Positions 9,461 through 16,623 of a stretch of DNA of 38,176 nucleotides are shown here, in pieces. Position 1 is the stretch's first letter; each line of letters starts with the position of its first letter. Source of the stretch: Caldifarciminota bacterium UBA1063 (GTDB taxonomy: Bacteria; Hydrothermota; Hydrothermia; UBA1063); assembly GCA_002316275.1 (NCBI GenBank), contig DCDE01000015.1, positions 1-38,176 on the forward strand, in the 5' to 3' direction. The translations under genes were made by a program, and so were the position numbers. Under the pieces are notes generated by a model that was not told the origin of the DNA, searched no databases, and saw only the letters and a list, made by a program, of their open reading frames with translations.

Positions 9461-10602
9461 ACACGTCCCTTCTTTGAAGAATAGACCTTACCTAAGACAT
9501 CTATAAACCAGTCCTTGAGCTTCTCTTTTTCGACCAAGGATAGTTCATTTGTGGCTTCAATTTTTTCCATAATACTCCTCGTAAAAGGCTTCTCCATAAG
9601 TAACGATACGTCCTGTACCTTGAACCACTCCCCATCCTCTACAACACGCCCCTTCCAAGTCTCATCAGTTAAGCTCACTATCCTGTTTCTAAGTTCAGAT
9701 TCGGAACAGTTTGCAAGGCTGCTATTGATATAGCCAGAAACACTCAACAGGATCAGGCTATTGCTGGACTCCTGAATCTTCTCCTCAATCTTCTCTCGAA
9801 CGCGCATAAGGGGATCCGGTTCAACTCCAGTTAAATAAACTTCTAATTTCTCGTAGTAGAAAGATTCCAGTGGTATTCTGGAGAAGGATATTTCTTGAAG
9901 ATCACTTACCTCAAAACCTAATAAAGAACGTGGACCGAGATCATTTCTTGTAATAGACACTGGGGACCCCGAAAATGCAAAATACCTTCCCTTACCTTCT
10001 GCTATTTCAAAGGGGTCTCCTGCATTGTGATAATGGCCCGCAAGTACCAACCGAATCTGAGGAAAATTCCTAAGAACAGTGAGATTTATTGAAAATGCAC
10101 CTTCTTTTTCCTGTCCTACCAGCTCTCGTCTAAACCTCACCTTTTGAACGACCTCTTCCAGATCACCATGGTAGATTAAAATATTAATAAAGTCTGAAGA
10201 AAGCCTCGAAGAAGCTCTCGCAAGTCTTTCAATAAAAGAGGAGGTTTGCACATTTGAAGCATAAGGGATCGTGAAGAAACAAACTTTCTTTTCGGCATAC
10301 TCATATACGTTTTGTTCTCCATAGAGTACAATAGCATCCTCTCCGAAATCTCTCGATGAATCAAAAATTAAATAGTCGTGATTTCCCGGCGCTACAATGA
10401 CTTTAAAGGGAAGTCCCGAAAAAACACTACGCAATTTAACAGAATTCTCCATAGCAGAGTCAAAATCATCAAAAAGATCTCCTGCAATAATTAAGAAATC
10501 CGCGCCCACCTCTTTGGCTTTATCTACTACTTTGAGGAGTGCATCAAATCTTTCGGTATGTTCTTTGCTTATATGGATATCAGAGGTATGTAAAACCTTC
10601 AT
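9457..10602 (-). CDS. SbcD/Mre11/YhaO-like DNA exonuclease, metallophosphoesterase
   Basis: Mn-dependent DNA nuclease subunit of an SbcCD/YhaON-type complex, 381 residues. All five calcineurin-like phosphoesterase motifs are visible: SDIH (6-9), AGDLFDD, GNHD, YHGDLEEV and GHYHNAG. A C-terminal capping region of about 150 residues follows and ends next to the ATPase gene, which it overlaps by four bases. The reading frame extends further upstream to 10719, but ATG at 10602 starts the fold correctly (MKVLHTSDIHI). A TTGACT-N17-TACAAT promoter ends only seven bases before this ATG, so the upstream extension is untranscribed from that promoter and the mRNA is probably leaderless. First gene of the four-gene DNA-end-processing operon. 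Confidence 0.85.
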   Translation of the reverse strand: MKVLHTSDIHISKEHTERFDALLKVVDKAKEVGADFLIIAGDLFDDFDSAMENSVKLRSVFSGLPFKVIVAPGNHDYLIFDSSRDFGEDAIVLYGEQNVYEYAEKKVCFFTIPYASNVQTSSFIERLARASSRLSSDFINILIYHGDLEEVVQKVRFRRELVGQEKEGAFSINLTVLRNFPQIRLVLAGHYHNAGDPFEIAEGKGRYFAFSGSPVSITRNDLGPRSLLGFEVSDLQEISFSRIPLESFYYEKLEVYLTGVEPDPLMRVREKIEEKIQESSNSLILLSVSGYINSSLANCSESELRNRIVSLTDETWKGRVVEDGEWFKVQDVSLLMEKPFTRSIMEKIEATNELSLVEKEKLKDWFIDVLGKVYSSKKGRV

Positions 10603-10609
10603 CTCTACA

Positions 10610-10638
10610 ATTGTATTAACATATAGTTGAAAAGTCAA
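10610..10638 (-). promoter_or_regulatory. Sigma-70-type promoter of the sbcD-sbcC-addA-addB operon
   Basis: On the minus strand TTGACT (10638-10633) and TACAAT (10615-10610) are separated by exactly 17 bases. Each box matches the consensus at five of six positions. Only seven bases separate the -10 from the sbcD ATG, placing the expected transcription start at or next to the first codon. No Shine-Dalgarno is present. This implies leaderless translation unless a longer transcript enters from the ATPase operon. Confidence 0.6.
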
Positions 10639-10650
10639 ACACGCTATGCA

Positions 10651-10692
10651 AAAGGGAAGCGACGGGATATTGCAGTTTAGCCCTTTCCCTTT
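10651..10692 (-). terminator. Possible hairpin terminator before the DNA-repair operon
   Basis: On the minus strand, AAAGGGAA (10692-10685) is perfectly complementary to TTCCCTTT (10658-10651). An inner GGG/CCC pair (10683-10681 and 10666-10664) could extend the structure, and a further T at 10650 follows the stem. The loop is long and the T-tract short, so this is a modest candidate. Its position between the upstream unit and the sbcD promoter is what one would expect of a terminator. Confidence 0.3.
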
Positions 10693-10789
10693 AGGTACCA
10701 GTGTATATAGGAACACCATTAAGGAGCAATGCCCTGAGTATAGCTACCGATAGAACCAATGCTATGAGGATGTATCTCTTCATACCCAT
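10691..10789 (-). CDS. Possible small single-span membrane protein (32 residues)
   Basis: ATG at 10789 opens a 32-codon frame: MGMKRY, a strongly hydrophobic stretch of about 18 residues, then a short polar tail ending in TAA at 10691. It lies on the same strand between the ATPase operon and the sbcD promoter, and its stop codon falls in the left arm of the candidate terminator. Weak Shine-Dalgarno (AAAGAG directly before the ATG). The same frame remains open a further 49 codons upstream (to 10936) but without an ATG or GTG. I recognise no family. It could equally be chance hydrophobicity in AT-rich sequence. Confidence 0.25.
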   Translation of the reverse strand: MGMKRYILIALVLSVAILRALLLNGVPIYTGT

Positions 10790-11072
10790 CTCTTTATTGA
10801 ATTTTATAAATCTAACAAAAATGAAGCATGAGTCGTATCCAACTTCTTGCCACTCTGTATGTCCCAACTTTTTAACACATCCTAAAACACCTTTTCGACC
10901 ATTTTCTATTTTAAACTCAATTTTCCAGAGAATATTTTAAAAAATCAATACAAAGACCGAATTATGTACCCTTTGATATACGCATCAACCTATTTCTTAT
11001 AAAACGCTCAAAAGTGAGTTCGGCACCCATTATGGTTTCTGACTCTCTATAAGTTGTAAATAGTTTTCTCTA
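10790..11072. other. Spacer downstream of the ATPase operon; subunit D gene absent here
   Basis: The stretch after the last ATPase gene is too short for the roughly 200-codon rotor-shaft subunit D that normally follows subunit B. No frame in it resembles that protein. A 22-codon minus-strand frame starts at about 11033, unsupported by motif. No strong hairpin terminator directly follows the subunit B stop. The upstream, ATG-less part of the frame described at 10691-10789 crosses this region. Confidence 0.45.
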
Positions 11073-12479
11073 TTAATCAGTTTTCTTCAGGTACTTCTCG
11101 ATAAACTGCAATCTTATCCTCTTCAACTCTGCGGGAGGAAACATCCTAAGCAATTCCCATCCAAGGTCTAAGGTTTCCTCTATACTGCGATCCTCGAATT
11201 CACTCTGCCCCACGTACCGCTCTTCAAAAACATCAGCAAATCGAAAATAAATCTTATCAATATCTGAAAGGGCACCCTCACCAAGAATCACGGCAAGCTC
11301 TTGAACTTCCTTACCCCTCGCATAGCAGGCAAAGAGCTGGTTAAAGACATCAGAATGGTCCTCTCTGGTTTTCCCTTCACCTATACCCTTATCCTTGAGC
11401 CTCGAAAGTGAAGGAAGAACGTCGATGGGCGGATATATCTTCTTCCTATGGAGTGACCTGGATAAGATTATCTGCCCTTCAGTTATATAACCCGTAAGAT
11501 CCGGGATAGGATGGGTTTTATCATCTTCTGGCATAGTCAATATGGGAATCAAAGTTATTGAGCCCTTCTTCCCTTTAATTCTTCCAGCTCTTTCATAGAT
11601 AGTGGAAAGGTCTGTGTAAAGATATCCGGGATATCCCCTTCTTCCCGGCACTTCTTTTCTTGCTGCAGACACTTCTCGCAATGCTTCACAGTAGTTAGTC
11701 ATATCAGTAAGGATTACAAGTACATGCATATCCTTTTTATATGCAAGAAATTCAGCAGTAGTGAGAGCAACTCTTGGTGTTGCAATCCTTTCAATAGCAG
11801 GATCATCAGCAAGATTAATAAAGAGAACAGCCCTTTCAATGGCACCTGTGTCCCTAAAACTCTGAATAAAGTATTCGGCTTCCTCAAAGGTAATTCCCAT
11901 AGCAGCAAAGACTACAGCAAAGGTTTCACCTTCACCCCTAACTTCCGCTTGACGTGCAATTTGAGTCGCAAGTCTGTTGTGGGGTAGACCAGAGCCTGAG
12001 AATATGGGGAGCTTCTGCCCCCTGACAAGGGTATTCAAACCATCGATAGCAGAAACTCCAGTCTGAATAAACTCGTTTGGATAATCTCTGGCATATGGGT
12101 TAATCGGTGCTCCATTGATGTCTGCCCTTTCTTCAGGAACGACGTCGGGGCCCTTATCAAGAGGCCTCCCAAGACCATCGAAAACTCTTCCCAGCATACT
12201 TATAGATAGATTTACTTCAAGGCCACTTGCGAGAAATCTAACTGCAGTCTCAGGAATATCAATACCCGTCGTTCCTTCATACACCTGTAGAAGGACTTTA
12301 TCTTCTTCTACCTGAAGAACCTCACCCCTCCGGAGTTCACCAGAAGGAAGCTCAATCTCGGCAAGTTCGCCAAATTTCACCTCACTAACACCCTCAATAA
12401 CCATAATTGGCCCTGAGATGTTCGAAACTGAAGTAAATTTTGATAGTCTTTTCCTAATTAATTGGTTGTCTAATTTCAT
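11073..12479 (-). CDS. atpB: V/A-type ATP synthase subunit B
   Basis: Non-catalytic nucleotide-binding subunit of the A3B3 head of the rotary V/A-ATPase, at the usual length (468 residues). The N-terminal beta-barrel, central nucleotide-binding fold and C-terminal helical domain are intact. The catalytic P-loop is absent, as expected for B: where subunit A has GPFGSGKT this protein has SGSGLPHNRLATQIA. Conserved PARGWEYPGY-like segment appears as VPGRRGYPGYLYTDLSTIYE. The gene overlaps the 3' end of subunit A by 26 bases and has its own AAGGAG site, indicating coupled translation. It is the last recognisable gene of the operon; subunit D does not follow. Confidence 0.95.
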   Translation of the reverse strand: MKLDNQLIRKRLSKFTSVSNISGPIMVIEGVSEVKFGELAEIELPSGELRRGEVLQVEEDKVLLQVYEGTTGIDIPETAVRFLASGLEVNLSISMLGRVFDGLGRPLDKGPDVVPEERADINGAPINPYARDYPNEFIQTGVSAIDGLNTLVRGQKLPIFSGSGLPHNRLATQIARQAEVRGEGETFAVVFAAMGITFEEAEYFIQSFRDTGAIERAVLFINLADDPAIERIATPRVALTTAEFLAYKKDMHVLVILTDMTNYCEALREVSAARKEVPGRRGYPGYLYTDLSTIYERAGRIKGKKGSITLIPILTMPEDDKTHPIPDLTGYITEGQIILSRSLHRKKIYPPIDVLPSLSRLKDKGIGEGKTREDHSDVFNQLFACYARGKEVQELAVILGEGALSDIDKIYFRFADVFEERYVGQSEFEDRSIEETLDLGWELLRMFPPAELKRIRLQFIEKYLKKTD

Positions 12480-14211
12480 TGTCCAACTCCTTTATAAGCC
12501 TTTCGATTTCTCCCAGTTCTTGCTCTCCAAAATACTTCATCCTTGCGATTTTTTCCCATACAGGGCTTTTCCTCAATTCTTTCACAGTTACCTCTTCCTT
12601 TGAAATAATATCCTTACAAATATCGTAAAGTCGCAGGATAGCTTTCAACATCAAGTATTGTTTCTTAATAGAAGCAAAAGTATCCACTTCGTGAAATGCA
12701 TTTTGATGAAGGAAATCCTCTCTAATGCTTCTTGCTGTTTCAAGTAGCAATTGATCCTCTTGAGAAAGGGCTTCTGAACCGACGAGTCTCACAATCTCTT
12801 CCAGTTCAGCCTCTTTTTCGAGGATCCTCATTGACTCCAGGATCATATCATAGAAATCGGGAGCCACATTCTTCTCATAATACGACCTCAGATCATCCCT
12901 GTACAGAGAATAACTGGTAAGCCAGTTAATTGCTGGAAAATGCCTACTAAAAGCAAGCTTGTCTTCAAGGCTCCAAAACACTTTGACCACCCTGAGAGTT
13001 GACTGAACAACAGGGTCCGATAGGTCTCCACCTGGGGGGGATACAGCACCAATAACCGATAATGTCCCCTCTCTGTCATCGCCACTGAGACATTTCACTC
13101 TACCTGCTCTTTCATAAAAGCTTGCAACCCTGGTGGCAAGGTATGCAGGATAACCTTCTTCGCCTGGCATCTCTTCAAGCCTCCCGGAAATTTCTCTCAT
13201 AGCCTCCGCCCACCGCGATGTAGAATCCGCCATAAGCGCAACAGAATATCCCATATCTCTGAAGTATTCTGCAATAGTAATACCTGTATATATGGAAGCT
13301 TCCCTCGCAGCAACAGGCATATTTGATGTGTTTGCTATAAGTACAGTGCGCTTCATTAAAGGCTCACCAGAATAGGGGTCTTTAAGCTCGGGAAATTCAA
13401 TAAGAACATCCGTCATCTCGTTACCCCTTTCTCCACAACCGATGTAAACTACAATTTTTGCTTCAGACCACTTGGCTAACTGGTGTTGAATTACCGTTTT
13501 ACCAGAACCAAACGGTCCTGGGACACATGCTGTTCCACCCTTAGCAATAGGGAAGAAAGAATCAATAACCCTTTGCCCTGTGAACATAGGTTCTTCAGGA
13601 AGATATTTCTCCTTATATGGCCTCGGAACCCTTACGGGCCACTTTTGCATCATCTGAATATCATGTTGCTCACCATTTGAATCTTTGATTTTAGCGATGG
13701 TTTCATCTACAATAAATGCCCCTTCTTTAATATCAGTTATGATACCACTTATACCGGGGGGAACCATAATCTTATGCTTCACAAGGGTCGTCTCCTCAAC
13801 TTCTCCAATAATATCACCATCAACAACCTCATCACCCACCTTTACGCAGGGCACAAAAGTCCACTTCTTATCCCGTGGAAGGCCAGGAACGTGTATTCCC
13901 CTTGAAATAAAATCCCCTGATAGAATCCTTATTTTATCAAGTGGTCGCTGAATGCCATCAAAAAAGGACTCCAATAACCCAGGTCCCAATTCAACCATCA
14001 AAGGGTATCCGGTACCAAATGCTGGGTCCCCAGGGCCGAGACCGTGAGTATCTTCATAAACTTGAATAAATGCTTTATCACCCTTAAGCTCAATAACTTC
14101 ACCGAGAAGTTTCATCTCACCGACATAAACAACGTCATACATTTTCGTTCCTAACATTCCTTCTGCAACAACGAGGGGTCCGGAAACTTTCACAACCCTT
14201 CCAGATTTCAT
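12454..14211 (-). CDS. atpA: V/A-type ATP synthase catalytic subunit A
   Basis: Catalytic subunit of the V/A-ATPase head, hydrolysing or synthesising ATP at the A/B interface; 585 residues, normal for the family. Walker A GPFGSGKT lies at 232-239 and the catalytic glutamate in GCGERGNEMTDVL at about 261. The 'bulge' domain unique to A subunits spans about 115-190 (KWTFVP...RVPRPYKEK). ADSTSRWAEAMREISGRLEEMPGEEGYPAYL-type conserved sequence is present. An AGGAGG at 14218-14223, overlapping the stop of subunit F, lies six bases before the ATG. It lies between F and B in the standard operon order. Confidence 0.97.
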   Translation of the reverse strand: MKSGRVVKVSGPLVVAEGMLGTKMYDVVYVGEMKLLGEVIELKGDKAFIQVYEDTHGLGPGDPAFGTGYPLMVELGPGLLESFFDGIQRPLDKIRILSGDFISRGIHVPGLPRDKKWTFVPCVKVGDEVVDGDIIGEVEETTLVKHKIMVPPGISGIITDIKEGAFIVDETIAKIKDSNGEQHDIQMMQKWPVRVPRPYKEKYLPEEPMFTGQRVIDSFFPIAKGGTACVPGPFGSGKTVIQHQLAKWSEAKIVVYIGCGERGNEMTDVLIEFPELKDPYSGEPLMKRTVLIANTSNMPVAAREASIYTGITIAEYFRDMGYSVALMADSTSRWAEAMREISGRLEEMPGEEGYPAYLATRVASFYERAGRVKCLSGDDREGTLSVIGAVSPPGGDLSDPVVQSTLRVVKVFWSLEDKLAFSRHFPAINWLTSYSLYRDDLRSYYEKNVAPDFYDMILESMRILEKEAELEEIVRLVGSEALSQEDQLLLETARSIREDFLHQNAFHEVDTFASIKKQYLMLKAILRLYDICKDIISKEEVTVKELRKSPVWEKIARMKYFGEQELGEIERLIKELDNEIRQPIN

Positions 14212-14221
14212 CTTTTACCTC

Positions 14222-14530
14222 CTAAAAAATATCAATTCCAATAGCTTTCAACAAAATACTTCTCAAGTTTTCCCTTGCCTGTCCGGTGCTCCCACTTGCA
14301 CCTGGTATAAATGTGATCGCCGGAGAAACTTCTTCCCTAAGACTCTCGACAATATCCTTTATATCGTCATAATATTCCTCTTCTACTAAAATTAATGCAT
14401 ACTCACCAGAAAGAAGACCCTTGAGTGCTTCCCTCGCTTCTTCTCCTGTAGTACACACCTGATATTCCATTCCAATAGCTTTAAAAGGAAACACCGTCTC
14501 ATACTTCCCAATGCACATCACTCTCTTCAT
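14222..14530 (-). CDS. atpF: V/A-type ATP synthase subunit F
   Basis: Small central-stalk subunit that sits with D in the rotor and regulates coupling. 102 residues, the usual size. The Rossmann-like fold pattern is recognisable: VMCIGKYETVFPFKAIGMEY at the start, ALILVEEEYYDDI in the middle, and a C-terminal helix (TGQARENLRSILLKAIGIDIF). Its ATG overlaps the stop of subunit C (ATGA), and its stop overlaps the Shine-Dalgarno of subunit A. Its normal partner D is not encoded in this operon, so F must pair with a D encoded elsewhere. Confidence 0.9.
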   Translation of the reverse strand: MKRVMCIGKYETVFPFKAIGMEYQVCTTGEEAREALKGLLSGEYALILVEEEYYDDIKDIVESLREEVSPAITFIPGASGSTGQARENLRSILLKAIGIDIF

Positions 14531-15546
14531 AGAACCTCCGGAATTCTCTCTAAAATCATTTCTTTAGGTAGCTCGTTAATCTTCGACACCATTATCATCC
14601 TCAAGATGCTAATTTCATTCTTTTTCTTAAAGTAATAAGAAAGTAGCGGTTCCACACCAAGGTCCTTCTTTGATGCTTCTTTAACTAAGCCATCAAAGTA
14701 ATTATCTAAATCTCTCTCCAAACGTACAAAGCTACCATTCTTTTGATAATCAAAGTAGCCTGGATTAATCACTTCATAATAGGGCGTATGCCTAAGCTCG
14801 TAAAGCAAAGAATCGAAATCGCGTACACTTCCAAAAAGGCTGGGTGGCAAATAGCCACCTGGCAGGAGGACTGACATTAAAATATTTAAACGGTTCATGC
14901 GCTCAAGTCTTAGAAAAGTAACTACATTTTGAAGATCAGCCTTAAGATTATAGTATACCCTTAAAAATTCCATTCGAGATTCAGTACAGAAATATTTAAA
15001 CATTTCCTTGTCGACCGCTACATCGATCTGAAAAATTTCCTTTTTTTCATAGTAAGAAGAAAACGCATTTTCAAATGAACTCAGGATTATCCTGTGTACT
15101 AAATCATATCTACCGTTTTCAATAGCATCTTTCAAGACCGACGCTGGATAGTATGAATATGTAGAATAACTTCTCGAAAAATCTTTCTCAAAAATTACAG
15201 ACTTAGCATACACCTTTACATTTAAGAAATCATAAGGAAATCTCAAATCCATCTCCAATTGACTGTCCATAGCCAATTCAGATACAAGCTGAAGTAACGC
15301 TTCATACTCTTTTCTCAGAAGCACTTCAAAATCCCCTGGTTTATGAACTTCATTGAGGTACCTTGAGTACTCCGTGTCCTGTAGCAATTTTAAAAGCTCT
15401 CCAAAATCCGCTGCGGATGAAAGTCTTTCGAAACGCACACGATCAAGTAGCTTTAGTTCGAGAGCGCGGACCTTCCCGCATGCAAATGCATACTCAGGAT
15501 TATCCCTTCCAAAATAAGGATATCTGTTAAAAGGTAATTTTAGCAT
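14527..15546 (-). CDS. atpC: V/A-type ATP synthase subunit C (central-stalk/socket subunit)
   Basis: Funnel-shaped subunit (V-ATPase d / AC39 equivalent) linking the rotor shaft to the membrane c-ring. 339 residues, mostly alpha-helical, typical length. The N-terminus (YPYFGRDNPEYAFACGKVRALELKLL) and the repeated helical hairpins with LLKLLQDTEYSRYL are family hallmarks; the C-terminal KKKNEISILRMIM also fits. It starts four bases after the stop of subunit E with only a weak GTGAG ribosome site, and overlaps subunit F by four bases. Confidence 0.9.
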   Translation of the reverse strand: MLKLPFNRYPYFGRDNPEYAFACGKVRALELKLLDRVRFERLSSAADFGELLKLLQDTEYSRYLNEVHKPGDFEVLLRKEYEALLQLVSELAMDSQLEMDLRFPYDFLNVKVYAKSVIFEKDFSRSYSTYSYYPASVLKDAIENGRYDLVHRIILSSFENAFSSYYEKKEIFQIDVAVDKEMFKYFCTESRMEFLRVYYNLKADLQNVVTFLRLERMNRLNILMSVLLPGGYLPPSLFGSVRDFDSLLYELRHTPYYEVINPGYFDYQKNGSFVRLERDLDNYFDGLVKEASKKDLGVEPLLSYYFKKKNEISILRMIMVSKINELPKEMILERIPEVL

Positions 15547-15549
15547 AAC

Positions 15550-16125
15550 TCACTTAAATAGCATCTCTGAAACCTGAACCTCGGTTTCTTCCTGCAGAAT
15601 TTCCATAATTTTTTCTAAAGATGCGTCTATTCTGCTTTTCTTACCTTTCGCAATAAATCCACCCTGAATTTTCACATTCTTATTAGATAGTGTCAGATTC
15701 CAGTTATTTTTCTTATTCAGATCGTCGATAAACGCCTTCGTAATAAATTTTTCTCCTTCGCCCACAAAAATTTCTTCATTTCCATCAAGTCCCACTGAAC
15801 CAAACAAGTATAGAATCAGTGACTTATACTTTTCCTGGTCTGTTTTTACTTCTTTCAAAACTTCCCCGTACAGGCGATCCAGTGCTTCTCTTTTAACCTG
15901 CTCCAAACGAATATTAGATTCAATTACATAATCTGCTATTAGTGCGTTCACCCTCTGTTTAACTCTCTTCTGCTTTTCCTCTTCCGCTTTTTTCAGAATT
16001 TCCTTTGCCCTTTCCTCAGCTTCTTTTAGGATCTTATCACGCTCCGCATTAGCTTTCCCAAGAATCTCCTGTTTCTTCAATTCAGTTTCGGCTTTGATCT
16101 TATCAAGAATATCCTGAAGGCCCAA
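15550..16125 (-). CDS. atpE: V/A-type ATP synthase subunit E (peripheral stalk)
   Basis: Peripheral-stalk subunit that pairs with G/H to hold the head stationary; 191 residues. The first 100 residues form a charged coiled coil (ETELKKQEILGKANAERD...AEERAKEILKKAEEEKQKR), and the rest is the globular head-binding domain. The frame is open upstream to 16212 inside subunit K, but the start that decides is a TTG at 16125: a perfect AAGGAGG (16131-16137) lies five bases upstream, and the resulting N-terminus GLQDILDKIKAETE is family-like. That Shine-Dalgarno overlaps the TAA of subunit K, coupling the two. Confidence 0.88.
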   Translation of the reverse strand: MGLQDILDKIKAETELKKQEILGKANAERDKILKEAEERAKEILKKAEEEKQKRVKQRVNALIADYVIESNIRLEQVKREALDRLYGEVLKEVKTDQEKYKSLILYLFGSVGLDGNEEIFVGEGEKFITKAFIDDLNKKNNWNLTLSNKNVKIQGGFIAKGKKSRIDASLEKIMEILQEETEVQVSEMLFK

Positions 16126-16135
16126 ATTTGCCTCC

Positions 16136-16606
16136 TTAAATTTGTATTCCAAGCAACAAGAAAATACTCGCAAGAAGACCAAGAACGGCGTAAGTTTCCA
16201 CGAGACCACCATAAATCACAGGTTGCATTGAAGACTCGGGCTTCTTTGCCGCCATCTCAACGCCTGCAGTACACACCTTACCCTGATGTATGGCTGAAAA
16301 AAGACCAAGCATCGTAACAGGAATCGTAGAAAGAAATATTTGGAGCCCCTGTATTGTGTCAACAGGTTTTACTTCCCCAAGAAGTCCAACTTTGATAATG
16401 ACCAGAAGAGCGACAATAAATCCATAAAAGCCCTGGGTTCCTGGTAATGCTACGAGTAAGAACAATCTCCCAAATTTATCAGGATCTTCGGACAGTACTC
16501 CAGCTGCTGCTCTCGCTGTCATTCCAACACCAATCGCAGAGCCCAAACCAGGTAAAAAGGTCGCTAACCCTGCACCGAGAATTGCTAACCAAAGTCCAGC
16601 ACTCAA
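16136..16606 (-). CDS. atpK: V-type ATPase c-ring subunit K with Na+-binding signature
   Basis: Membrane rotor subunit (proteolipid), 156 residues, with four transmembrane helices formed by two fused hairpins, as in Enterococcus hirae NtpK. The first hairpin carries L54, T57 and Q58 in LPGTQG; the second carries Q108 (IHQGKV) and the essential carboxylate E137 (VETYA). These five correspond to the Na+ ligands L61, T64, Q65, Q110 and E139 of NtpK with consistent offsets (7 then 2). Only one ion-binding carboxylate serves each double hairpin. Start is TTG at 16606 with AGGAGG eight bases upstream. It lies between I and E. Na+ rather than H+ as the coupling ion is inferred from the ligands. Confidence 0.93.
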   Translation of the reverse strand: MSAGLWLAILGAGLATFLPGLGSAIGVGMTARAAAGVLSEDPDKFGRLFLLVALPGTQGFYGFIVALLVIIKVGLLGEVKPVDTIQGLQIFLSTIPVTMLGLFSAIHQGKVCTAGVEMAAKKPESSMQPVIYGGLVETYAVLGLLASIFLLLGIQI

Positions 16607-16623
16607 TTTTTATACCTCCTGTT

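Noticed and set aside
10701..10940. 79-codon plus-strand frame
   Set aside because: Opposite strand of the hydrophobic minus-strand frame, no ribosome site or motif; an antisense shadow.
12307..12330. Loss of the P-loop in ATPase subunit B considered as a defect
   Set aside because: B subunits of V/A-ATPases are normally non-catalytic and lack it.
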